From Alphaproteobacteria bacterium (GTDB taxonomy: Bacteria; Pseudomonadota; Alphaproteobacteria; Rhizobiales; Devosiaceae), in NCBI GenBank assembly GCA_018818925.1, contig JAHJQZ010000057.1, positions 1 through 64,000 of the forward strand: a DNA stretch of 64,000 nucleotides. The letters are read 5' to 3'. The first letter of the stretch is position 1, and each line of letters begins with the position of its first letter. Of this stretch, positions 45,674 through 53,225 are shown piece by piece. The position numbers and the translations under genes are program-made. Under the pieces are notes generated by a model. It made no database searches and had not been told where the DNA came from. It was given only the letters and a program-made list of their open reading frames with translations.

Positions 45674-46600
45674 CTATCCTTTCCCCGACGCCGCCGGTTC
45701 CGCCCGAAACGCCGCGCCGAGCGCCTCGGAGAGGGCGTCATAAATGGCACGGATTCTGCGGCTCGTGAACAGCTCACGATGCGCCGTCAGCCAGACTTCC
45801 AGCACCGGGATCGCCAGTTGCGGCAGGAGCGCCTCCATGCCGGGCGTCTTGTCAACCATGTTCTTCTGGGCAAAACCGATGCCGAGCCCGGCCGCGACCA
45901 AGGCCCAGCCGAGGGTCTGGCTGTCGGTCCTCAGAACGAAATCGGCGCGGGATATGTCGATACCGTTGGCGCGGGCACCGGCGATGATCAGGTCCGACCG
46001 GTCGAGACCGATGAGGTCGTGCTTTTTGAGATCGTTCGGCGCCTGCGGCCGGCCACGCCGGTCGAGATAGGATTTGTGGGCGCAGCACACCAGCGGGATG
46101 TCGCAGATGCGGCGGGTGACCAGGTCGAGCTGGGTCGGGCGGAACATGCGGATGGCGATGTCGGCCTCGCGCAAAAGCAGGTTCTCGACCGAATCGGAGG
46201 GCACGATTTCAAGCGCCACGTCGGGATAGGCCGCCCTGACCGGCCTGAGCAAGCCAGGCAGGACGTGGTGCGAGAAGATGGCGCTGGCAGTGATGCGGAC
46301 GCTGCCGGCCAGATCGACCGATTGTCCTTCGGCGATGGCTCGCGCCTCACCGAGCGCGCGGCGCGCCGCCCTGACCGGTTCATAGAGCTTGAGCCCGGCC
46401 TCGGTCGGCTTCAGCCCCTTGAGGGTGCGGTCGAACAGGGCGAGCCCGAGCTGTTTTTCCAGCGCCTCGACATGGCGCCCGAGCGTCGGCTGCGATAGGC
46501 CGAGCCGGCGCGCCGCGCTGGAAAGCGATCCCTCCGCGACCACCGCCTCGAAACTTCGCCACAGGGTCCAGTCCGGATCGGGCGATACCAACTCATTCAT
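45674..46600 (-). CDS. LysR-family transcriptional regulator
   Basis: The 308-residue regulator has an N-terminal helix-turn-helix (GSLSSAARRLGLSQPTLGRHVEALE) and a periplasmic-binding-protein-like effector domain. ATG 46600 is taken as the start; the frame extends slightly upstream. It ends 5 bp before the twin-TM gene and is divergent from the epimerase gene, which is the likely target. Confidence 0.88.
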   Translation of the reverse strand: MNELVSPDPDWTLWRSFEAVVAEGSLSSAARRLGLSQPTLGRHVEALEKQLGLALFDRTLKGLKPTEAGLKLYEPVRAARRALGEARAIAEGQSVDLAGSVRITASAIFSHHVLPGLLRPVRAAYPDVALEIVPSDSVENLLLREADIAIRMFRPTQLDLVTRRICDIPLVCCAHKSYLDRRGRPQAPNDLKKHDLIGLDRSDLIIAGARANGIDISRADFVLRTDSQTLGWALVAAGLGIGFAQKNMVDKTPGMEALLPQLAIPVLEVWLTAHRELFTSRRIRAIYDALSEALGAAFRAEPAASGKG

Positions 46601-46649
46601 TGCTGAATATCCACTCTGCAATTGGCGGCAATACACCTTCAGTCATGAA
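46596..46649. promoter_or_regulatory. Candidate LysR operator pair
   Basis: Two similar 12-bp palindromes, TTCATTGCTGAA (46596-46607) and TTCAGTCATGAA (46638-46649), have centres 42 bp apart, four helical turns. They lie between the divergent LysR and epimerase genes; the first covers the LysR start codon. Spacing and symmetry suggest a regulator-bound pair. Confidence 0.45.
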
Positions 46650-46695
46650 TGCACTACATCCGTCCTGTCAACTCCCGCAAGCAAGTGAGATCGCT

Positions 46696-47661
46696 ATGGA
46701 AAAGACCGTCACCATTCTTGGCATCAACGGCCGCATCGGCCATCAGGCCGCCCGCGCCTTCCTCGCCGCCGGCTGGCAGGTCACCGGCCTCGGCCGCGCC
46801 GACCGCACCGGCCTTGCTGGCATCACCTTCATCGCCGGCGATGCCGACAGCAGCGCCGATGTCGCCCGCGCCGCCGCGCCGTCCGAGGTCGTGCTCGACG
46901 CCGTCAACCTGCCTTACGACAAATGGGACAGGGGCCGCTTCGAAATGAGCCTTTCCGCCCGACTTGCCGGTCTCGAAGGCAGTGGCAAGACGCTGCTTTA
47001 TCCCGGCAACATCTACAATTACGCCGCCCAAACGCATGTGCTGACGCCCGGGACGGCGCAGCATCCGGCGCGCGACAAGGGCGAAATCCGCGTGCGGCTC
47101 GAAGGGATGATGCAAAAGGCCAGCCATCACGGCCTTAAGGTCGTCATCCTGCGCGCGCCCGATTTCTTCGGCCCCGGCGCCAAGGGCACCATGTTCGACC
47201 TCGTCATGCTGAAAAACATCGAGAAAGGCGTGCTCGCCTATCCCGGCGACCCCGGAATCGGCCATTCCTGGGCCTATCTGCCCGACCTCGCCCGCGCCTT
47301 CGTCCGTCTCGCCGAAGAGCGCCAGGGCCTCGAAAGCTTCGAGCGCTTCCACTTTGCCGGCCATTTCAAGACCGGGCACGAACTCCGCGCTTCGGCCGAA
47401 CGCGGTCTCGGCCGCAAGCTCGAGCTCAGGCAGGAGAACTGGCTAGTCTACAGACTGATCGGTCTGTTCGTCCCCATCGTCCGCGAGATCGTCAAGATGA
47501 GCTATCTCTGGCAAAATCCGCACCGGCTCGAAGACCCCCGCCTCGATGCCCTGCTCGGCCCGGATTTCCTGACGCCGTTCGACGAGGCCTTGGCGAAAAC
47601 GCTCAAATCCTATCTGCCGGACCAGGCGGTGGCGCGCCAACTCGTCGGCAAGGCGGCATGA
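46696..47661 (+). CDS. NAD-dependent epimerase/dehydratase-like protein
   Basis: The 321-residue atypical SDR protein has a dinucleotide-binding N terminus (VTILGINGRIGHQAARAF) and GLKVVILRAPDFFGPGAKG in the substrate region; a canonical YxxxK catalytic pair is not obvious. The ATG at 46696 is in frame with an earlier one at 46600. It is divergent from the LysR gene, which may control it. The substrate is unknown. Confidence 0.82.
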   Translation: MEKTVTILGINGRIGHQAARAFLAAGWQVTGLGRADRTGLAGITFIAGDADSSADVARAAAPSEVVLDAVNLPYDKWDRGRFEMSLSARLAGLEGSGKTLLYPGNIYNYAAQTHVLTPGTAQHPARDKGEIRVRLEGMMQKASHHGLKVVILRAPDFFGPGAKGTMFDLVMLKNIEKGVLAYPGDPGIGHSWAYLPDLARAFVRLAEERQGLESFERFHFAGHFKTGHELRASAERGLGRKLELRQENWLVYRLIGLFVPIVREIVKMSYLWQNPHRLEDPRLDALLGPDFLTPFDEALAKTLKSYLPDQAVARQLVGKAA

Positions 47662-47752
47662 TGATCTACCTCATCGCCCCGCGCTAGCGGCCGCTCATCC
47701 GCTTTCCGATCGGCAAACACCTGCCGCGGACACAAAGAGCGAAAACCGCGTT

Positions 47753-47810
47753 TCCCTCCCCTTGATGGGGAGGGTGGCCCGGCGCAGCCGGGTCGGGTGG
47801 GGTGGGGCGA
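47753..47810. repeat. Palindromic repeat, family C, single copy
   Basis: Two small hairpins, CCCTCCCC/GGGGAGGG and GCCCGGC/GCCGGGT, are followed by GGGTGGGGTGG. The same blocks occur at 61759-61814 and, inverted, at 61952-62009. It lies between convergent epimerase and gluQ genes. Confidence 0.85.
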
Positions 47811-47843
47811 CGGCAAGCAGGCGACACCACGCGAGTAATTGCC

Positions 47844-48695
47844 CTAGAAACCCAACTCCGCCCGTACTTCTTGCGCCGACATCCCCTCGGCGCGCCGGGC
47901 CCGCAGCGCCCGCGCCCCGTCCGATTTCGACAGCTTTCGCCCATCGGCGCCAAGGATCAGCCTGTGAAAGGTGTAGATCGGCGTCGGCAGGCCGAGCAGC
48001 ATCTGCAAGAGGACGTGGATGTCGGTCGCCGCTTCCATGTCGGTGCCGCGCGTGACATGGGTTACGCCCTGAAAGGCGTCGTCGACGGTGACGGCGAGAT
48101 GGTAGCTCGCCGGCGCGTCCTTGCGTTTCAAAACGATGTCGCCCCAGCGCTCGGGACGGGCATGGCGGAGCTGCGGGCGGTCGTTTGGGTTCGGCGCCGC
48201 CAGCGAATAGGTCAGCATGCCGGCGCGCCGCGCCGCCGCTTCGGTGTCGAGCCGGAACTGCATCGGCACGCCCGCCTCGTTGCGCGCCGCGATCTCGCGC
48301 GGCGTCAGGTGCCGACAGGTGCCCGGATAGAGTGGCGCGCCGTCCGGGTCGCGCTCCCTTGCGGCGCCGGCGATCTCGGCGCGCGTGCAAAAGCAAGTAT
48401 AGACCAGCCCGAGCTGGTCGAGATGCCGGATCGCCGCGTCATAAGCGGGGTTCCGGGTGCTCTGGGTCAGTACCGCGCCGTCCCAGTCGAAGCCGAGCCA
48501 GGCCAGGTCGGCAATGATCGCCTCGGCGAATTCCGGTTTGCTTCGCCCCGGATCGACGTCTTCCATCCTCAGGAGCAGCCTGCCGCCGAGCCGACGCGCC
48601 CAATGCCGGGTGTAGAGCGCCGAATAGGCGTGCCCCATGTGCAAATACCCATTGGGGCTTGGCGCGAATCTGAAAACAGGCTGGGATGGCGACAT
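47844..48695 (-). CDS. gluQ: Glutamyl-Q tRNA(Asp) synthetase
   Basis: The 283-residue enzyme resembles the catalytic half of glutamyl-tRNA synthetase and attaches glutamate to queuosine of tRNA(Asp). It shows FAPSPNGYLHMGHAYSA (HIGH-type), a zinc-binding pair CFC...YPGTC and KLSKSDGA (KMSKS-type). ATG 48695 is the family start. Its first codon overlaps, on the other strand, the start of the glycosylase gene. Confidence 0.93.
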   Translation of the reverse strand: MSPSQPVFRFAPSPNGYLHMGHAYSALYTRHWARRLGGRLLLRMEDVDPGRSKPEFAEAIIADLAWLGFDWDGAVLTQSTRNPAYDAAIRHLDQLGLVYTCFCTRAEIAGAARERDPDGAPLYPGTCRHLTPREIAARNEAGVPMQFRLDTEAAARRAGMLTYSLAAPNPNDRPQLRHARPERWGDIVLKRKDAPASYHLAVTVDDAFQGVTHVTRGTDMEAATDIHVLLQMLLGLPTPIYTFHRLILGADGRKLSKSDGARALRARRAEGMSAQEVRAELGF

Positions 48696-49386
48696 GACGA
48701 ACGCTGCGAATGAACGGAGGCTGACTAGCACGAAGCCGGTGCTTGCGGAAACCATCGACTCGGCCGCCATCCTCGAACGGCATCTTGCCGGCCTCGTCGC
48801 GGCCGATCCACGCCTCGCCCCGGTGCTTGCCGGAGCCGGCACCCTCAGGCCGCGACGCGAGCCGGGCGGGTTTGCCGGCATGGCCCGTATCGTCAACGCC
48901 CAGATGCTGTCGGTGCAAAGCGCCGCCGCCATCCATGCCCGCTTCCTTGCGCTGTTCGATCATCCGGACGCCGCTGCCCTTGCCGCCATCGCGGACGAGC
49001 GCCTGCGCGCCGCCGGCCTTTCCGGCGCCAAGATCGCGGCCTTGCGGCATCTTGCCGCCGCCGAAGGCGACGGCCGTCTCGACTATGCCGCCTTGCCGTC
49101 CCTGCCGGCCGAAAAGGCCATCGCGATGCTCACCGCCATTGGCGGCATCGGGCGGTGGACCGCCGAAATCTACCTCTTGTTCTGCACCGGTCATCCCGAC
49201 ATTCTGCCGGCAGGCGATCTCGCCCTGCGCAAGGCGGCGCAATGGGCCCTCGGACTTGCCGAGGCGCCGGGCGAGAGACAATTGCGCGCAATCGCCGAAG
49301 CCTGGTCGCCCTGGCGCGGCGCGGCGGCGCATCTGCTCTGGCGCCATTACGCGCTTTTGCGCAAACGCGAGGGAATTATCGGATGA
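48694..49386 (+). CDS. DNA-3-methyladenine glycosylase (AlkA-like, HhH-GPD)
   Basis: The 230-residue base-excision enzyme removes alkylated bases. The helix-hairpin-helix is GIGRWTAE and the catalytic aspartate (D175) is in ILPAGDLALRKA. ATG 48694 is chosen by length; an earlier start at 48637 would overlap gluQ by 59 bp. The stop overlaps the next gene by four bases. Confidence 0.88.
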   Translation: MTNAANERRLTSTKPVLAETIDSAAILERHLAGLVAADPRLAPVLAGAGTLRPRREPGGFAGMARIVNAQMLSVQSAAAIHARFLALFDHPDAAALAAIADERLRAAGLSGAKIAALRHLAAAEGDGRLDYAALPSLPAEKAIAMLTAIGGIGRWTAEIYLLFCTGHPDILPAGDLALRKAAQWALGLAEAPGERQLRAIAEAWSPWRGAAAHLLWRHYALLRKREGIIG

Positions 49387-50051
49387 TGCTCAACCTCTCC
49401 GGCCCGATCATCCAGCCCAGGGACGGCAGGCCGGCAAGCCTGCTCGTCCTCTTGCACGGCTATGGTTCGGACGGCCAGGATCTCATCGGCCTTTCGCCGC
49501 TGTTCGCCGACCTGTTGAACAACCCGGTCATCTTCGCCCCCGACGCGCCGGAGGCCTGTCCGCTCAATCCCATGAGCTACCAGTGGTTTCCCCTCGCCGC
49601 CGCGTCCGATTTCGAAAGCCTTCACGGCATCGACGAAGCGGCCCTGACGATCCAGGTGCTTTTGGAAAGCCTTTGGGCCGAAACCGGCCTTGGCCCGGCC
49701 GAGACGCTGCTCGCCGGTTTTTCCCAGGGCGGCATGCTGTCGCTCTATTCCGGCCTCATGCGCGACGCGCCGCTTGCCGGCATCCTGTCGTTTTCCGGTG
49801 GCCTGCCGCTCGATGCCGAATTCTGGCCCGAGATCCGGTCCAGGCCGCCAATGCTGCTCGTTCATGGCGACATGGACGATGTCGTGCCGATGATGATGTC
49901 GATCGCCACCGCCGATGCGCTTGTGGCGCGCGGCCTTGCCGTCACCCGCCACATTTCGCCCGGCTGTCCGCATGCCATTGCTCCCGACAGCATCGAGGCG
50001 GCGCGGCGATTCGTTGCAGCCTGCCTGCCGCTGGCGGGCGCCGCGACGTGA
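49383..50051 (+). CDS. Carboxylesterase/phospholipase (alpha/beta hydrolase)
   Basis: The 222-residue esterase belongs to the carboxylesterase-2 group. LLHGYGSDGQDLIGL contains the oxyanion region, GFSQGGM the nucleophile Ser114, HGDMDDVVP the acid and GCPHAI the histidine. The start overlaps the glycosylase stop (ATGA), so both are co-translated. The substrate is unknown. Confidence 0.9.
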   Translation: MMLNLSGPIIQPRDGRPASLLVLLHGYGSDGQDLIGLSPLFADLLNNPVIFAPDAPEACPLNPMSYQWFPLAAASDFESLHGIDEAALTIQVLLESLWAETGLGPAETLLAGFSQGGMLSLYSGLMRDAPLAGILSFSGGLPLDAEFWPEIRSRPPMLLVHGDMDDVVPMMMSIATADALVARGLAVTRHISPGCPHAIAPDSIEAARRFVAACLPLAGAAT

Positions 50052-50139
50052 CAAAACCTTGCCAGCCGCTTCACAGCCCTGTCACACACACGCTAGAGTA
50101 TCGCCCGCGATTTCGAGTGATTCCTCCAAGGAGAGCGTG

Positions 50140-50697
50140 GTGACGGTCCATGTCCCACCGGAATCCTGTCCGGCTCTGGTGCTGAACGCGGACTTTCGTC
50201 CCCTCAGCTATTATCCGTTGTCGCTCTGGTCCTGGCAGGATGCCATCAAGGCGGTGTTCCTGGATCGGGTGAACATCGTTTCCGAATACGAGACGCGGGT
50301 CCGAAGTCCGAGCTTCGAAATGAAGCTTCCCTCCGTCGTTTCGCTTCGCGAATATGTCCAGCCCGCCCGCTACCCCGCCTTCACCCGCTTCAACGTCTTC
50401 CTGCGCGACCGCTTCCAGTGCCAGTATTGCGGCGCGCACGACGATCTGACCTTTGATCACGTCCTGCCGCGCTCGCGCGGCGGCCGCACCACCTGGGAAA
50501 ACGTCGTCGCCGCCTGCGCCCCGTGCAATCTGCGCAAGGGCAACCGCATGCCGCGCGACATCGGCATGATCCCGAGGCAGAGCCCATACCGCCCTTCCGT
50601 CCACGACCTGCACAATAACGGGCGGGCCTTCCCGCCCAATTATCTGCACGAGAGCTGGATGGACTACCTCTACTGGGATACCGAACTCGAGCCATAG
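50140..50697 (+). CDS. HNH endonuclease
   Basis: The 185-residue protein has a zinc-binding HNH core: FQCQYCG, LTFDHVLPRSRGGRTTWENVVAACAPCN. It is a stand-alone family widespread in alphaproteobacteria, not tied to a restriction or mobile system here. GTG 50140 has AAGGAGA upstream. Its TAG stop is part of a short repeat (TAGAGCATCGT...). Confidence 0.88.
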   Translation: MTVHVPPESCPALVLNADFRPLSYYPLSLWSWQDAIKAVFLDRVNIVSEYETRVRSPSFEMKLPSVVSLREYVQPARYPAFTRFNVFLRDRFQCQYCGAHDDLTFDHVLPRSRGGRTTWENVVAACAPCNLRKGNRMPRDIGMIPRQSPYRPSVHDLHNNGRAFPPNYLHESWMDYLYWDTELEP

Positions 50698-50743
50698 AGC
50701 ATCGTGCGCCAGGCGGGCGCCGGTTCTACGCACAAAACGATGC
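50695..50743. repeat. Short palindromic repeat beginning TAGAGCATCGT
   Basis: The outer arms GCATCGT (50699-50705) and ACGATGC (50737-50743) enclose a GC-rich centre. The leading TAG is the stop of the HNH gene. TAGAGCATCG-type elements are a common dispersed repeat class in Rhizobiales; this looks like a member. Confidence 0.75.
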
Positions 50744-50813
50744 GGCCATAAACAGATCGTGCGGCGTGGCGATTCAATCTGAACGCATGCCGCTCCCGGT
50801 CACGGTCTGGCCG

Positions 50814-51632
50814 TCATGCCACGGGCGGCAAAACGCGCCAGCGCGCCACCGCCGCATCAACGAGATCGCGCGCCCCGATCACGATCGAGTCCGCCGAGCC
50901 GACCCGGATCCGTCGGGCCTGCCCCGTTTGCATGAGCGCCTGTCCCAGATCGCTGAAATGCTCCATTTCGCCCGTCGGCGGCGCCCGGTAGGTGACCCAG
51001 CGCCGCGCACCGTCGACCAGGACCGGCGCGGCTTCCTCCGCCGCCTTCCGGTCCGGCCAGGCCCGCATCTCCGCCAGATGCAGCATGGTGCAGCTGTCGA
51101 AGCCGACGCCGATGAGCAGGATGGTTGCGTTGCGTTCATAAAGCCTGGCGAGAGGCGAGTGCTCGCCGAGCGGGCTGTCCAGCCGGTGATCGCCGAGCAG
51201 GTCCGCCGCCTCAGGGCCGTTTGCCGTGAACGAGCAATTGGGATGTGCGCTGCGCTCGGTTCCCGGCCAGGTCCGAAACAGCTCGGCAATGGCGCCCATG
51301 CCGCGCGTCGGCGTCGTCGCCGGATCGTAGGCGGGCGTTTTGGACCGGATGACCTCGATCCACGCGGTCGGCACCGGCGGCGCCCGCCATCTGGCCGGAT
51401 CGGACAGGTGTCCCGACTGTGCCGGCATGACCAGCGTCCCGGTCGCACCCACGGCATCGAAAAGCGCCTCGATGACGGCGACCGGACCGCCCGCCACCCA
51501 GCCGATGGCGCTGAGCGAGGCATGCACCAGCACCGTCATGCCGGCGGCGAGCCCGGCCGCCCCGAGATCGGCGCCAAGGCTTTGTCGTGTCCGCGGCGCG
51601 GGCGTTGCGGCGATGACTTCGGCTTCGCTCAT
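50814..51632 (-). CDS. Aminoglycoside 3-N-acetyltransferase family protein (AAC(3)-like)
   Basis: The 272-residue protein resembles the AAC(3) family: LVHASLSAIGWVAGG at the N terminus, VMPAQSG, TRGMGAIAELFRTWPGTERSAHPNCSF and LLIGVGFDSCTMLHLAE. Chromosomal relatives often have unknown native substrates, so resistance cannot be assumed. It lies 30 bp after dsbB on the same strand. Confidence 0.88.
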   Translation of the reverse strand: MSEAEVIAATPAPRTRQSLGADLGAAGLAAGMTVLVHASLSAIGWVAGGPVAVIEALFDAVGATGTLVMPAQSGHLSDPARWRAPPVPTAWIEVIRSKTPAYDPATTPTRGMGAIAELFRTWPGTERSAHPNCSFTANGPEAADLLGDHRLDSPLGEHSPLARLYERNATILLIGVGFDSCTMLHLAEMRAWPDRKAAEEAAPVLVDGARRWVTYRAPPTGEMEHFSDLGQALMQTGQARRIRVGSADSIVIGARDLVDAAVARWRVLPPVA

Positions 51633-51662
51633 GGTCTCCCGCCGCGGCGCCTCACAAAAGGA

Positions 51663-52214
51663 TCAGACGGCAGGGCCCTTCCAGCGCCGCCACTGCCCGA
51701 AGGCCGACCAGAACAAGAGACCGGCGATGAAGGCCGAGCCGAGGGCGTTGAAGCCGGCCATCGAGATGCCGAAGATGGCGAAGGGCACCACGTCGCAGGG
51801 CACCACCTGTTCGGCGGCGCTGATATTGTCCAGATCGGAGAAGCTGAACTGGGTGTCGAGGTCGGTGCAGGACGACGGGCCGGGCCACAGATCGTATTCG
51901 ATGCCGGCGTGATAGGACGCGAGCCCCACCGACACCACAAAGACCAGCGCCACGACCAGCGTCAGCCAGATGCGCGGCATGGGCGGCATCCGTTTCCACA
52001 AAACCAGAACCAGAGCCAGGATCGGCAGGCCGACATAATAGGGCCAGCGCTGCCAGTAGCACAGTTCGCAGGCCGGGATGCCGAGCAGGTATTGCGAGCC
52101 GAGCGCGCCGAGAATGCTGGCGAGCGCCACGGCGAAAGCGATGCGGGCGCGGTTGGGCGAAGCGGTGAAAAGCCACGGGAAATATTGACGCAGCAATGCG
52201 AACAGGCGGTCCAT
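51663..52214 (-). CDS. dsbB: Disulfide bond formation protein DsbB
   Basis: The 183-residue four-helix membrane protein reoxidises DsbA by passing electrons to quinone. Cys pairs are CELC (Cys49, Cys52) in the first periplasmic loop and Cys116/Cys140 (SSCTD ... VPCD) in the second. It is in the same operon as the DedA-like gene, 10 bp downstream. Confidence 0.93.
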   Translation of the reverse strand: MDRLFALLRQYFPWLFTASPNRARIAFAVALASILGALGSQYLLGIPACELCYWQRWPYYVGLPILALVLVLWKRMPPMPRIWLTLVVALVFVVSVGLASYHAGIEYDLWPGPSSCTDLDTQFSFSDLDNISAAEQVVPCDVVPFAIFGISMAGFNALGSAFIAGLLFWSAFGQWRRWKGPAV

Positions 52215-52224
52215 AATCCTTTTC

Positions 52225-52806
52225 CTACTTGATCATGCTGATGACGACAAAGCCACCGATCAGCAGCACCATGAATGCGACAAAAACAAGAGTAAGCCGC
52301 CTTTCGATGAAGGCCTTGATCGGTTCGCCGAACCAGTAGAGCAGGCCGGCGACCAGAAAAAATCTCAACCCGCGCCCGAGGATCGACACAGCAACGAATA
52401 CCGGCAGCGAAAACGCCACCGTTCCCGAAAAGATTGTCAGCACCTTGTAGGGCAGCGGCGTGATCGCCCCGGCAAGAATGCCGATCCAGCCCCATTGGTC
52501 GTACCAGCCGACCAGACGCTCGAACGTGCCGTGGGCGTGGTAGACATCGAGCAGCCAACTGCCGAGTGTTTCAAAAAGGAAGGCGCCGATCGCATAGCCG
52601 AGCAGCGCCCCGAGCACCGAGGCGATCGTGCAAACGAGCGCGATCCGCCACCACGCCTGACGCTTGGCCACGACCATCGGGATCAGCATCACGTCCGGCG
52701 GAATGGGAAAGAACGAGCTTTCGACAAAGCTGATAACGGCGAGCGCCGGCAGCGCATAGCGCCCCGAGGCCAGGGACATCACCCAGTCGTAAAGTCCACG
52801 CAGCAT
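52225..52806 (-). CDS. DedA/YqaA-family membrane protein
   Basis: The 193-residue protein has about five hydrophobic segments and the family motifs ESSFFPIPPDVMLIPMV and GAITPLPYKVLTIFSG. DedA proteins act in membrane homeostasis, and some relatives flip lipid carriers. It heads a short operon with dsbB and the AAC(3)-like gene. The ATG at 52806 is in frame with a longer ORF that would run over the tRNA gene. Confidence 0.88.
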   Translation of the reverse strand: MLRGLYDWVMSLASGRYALPALAVISFVESSFFPIPPDVMLIPMVVAKRQAWWRIALVCTIASVLGALLGYAIGAFLFETLGSWLLDVYHAHGTFERLVGWYDQWGWIGILAGAITPLPYKVLTIFSGTVAFSLPVFVAVSILGRGLRFFLVAGLLYWFGEPIKAFIERRLTLVFVAFMVLLIGGFVVISMIK

Positions 52807-52933
52807 CCTTAATCGTCCTTTTAAAATCGCCCGGCGCCCGGCCGGTTCTGTCTGGCTATCGCTTTTTTGGAAATGAAGAACCCGCAAATGTCGTGACGGC
52901 AACAAGTGGCACGGCAGGACGCGGCCGGCCGGC

Positions 52934-53018
52934 TGGTGCCCCCCGCCGGAGTCGAACCGGCATGCCCGAAGGCGCGGGATTTTGAGTCCCGTGCGTCTAC
53001 CAATTCCGCCAGGGGGGC
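52934..53018 (-). tRNA. tRNA-Leu (anticodon CAA)
   Basis: The minus strand folds into a class II tRNA. The acceptor stem pairs GCCCCCC (53018-53012) with GGGGGGC (52944-52938), the anticodon loop CTCAAAA presents CAA, and a long variable arm (GCCTTCGGGC) and GGTTCGA in the T loop are visible. The CCA end is encoded (52936-52934). It reads UUG leucine codons. Confidence 0.97.
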
Positions 53019-53225
53019 AGCGGCTGGAAACTGCTCGACTGAATATCGGCGCCGCGCGGGGATTGCAAATACATTGCACGGGATGGTGTTTTTTTCGCCG
53101 TCGCACATGTCGCACTGTCCGGTCGGCGCCCGGGCCTTGCGATTTTCTCCCAATCATGGACAATATCGGAAAAGGCCGTTCGACTGCCCCGGCCGATTTC
53201 CGTTTTTCCCTGTCAGGAGGATTGT

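Noticed and set aside
47662-47843. Small gene between the epimerase and gluQ
   Set aside because: The frames here only translate the family-C repeat and show no coding bias.
50814-51632. AAC(3)-like gene as acquired antibiotic resistance
   Set aside because: It sits in a stable operon-like order with dsbB and a DedA gene and has no mobile element nearby, so a native chromosomal role is more likely.
52934-53225. tRNA-Leu as an integration site for a genomic island carrying the GH3 gene
   Set aside because: No integrase, no duplicated tRNA end and no change in base composition were seen.
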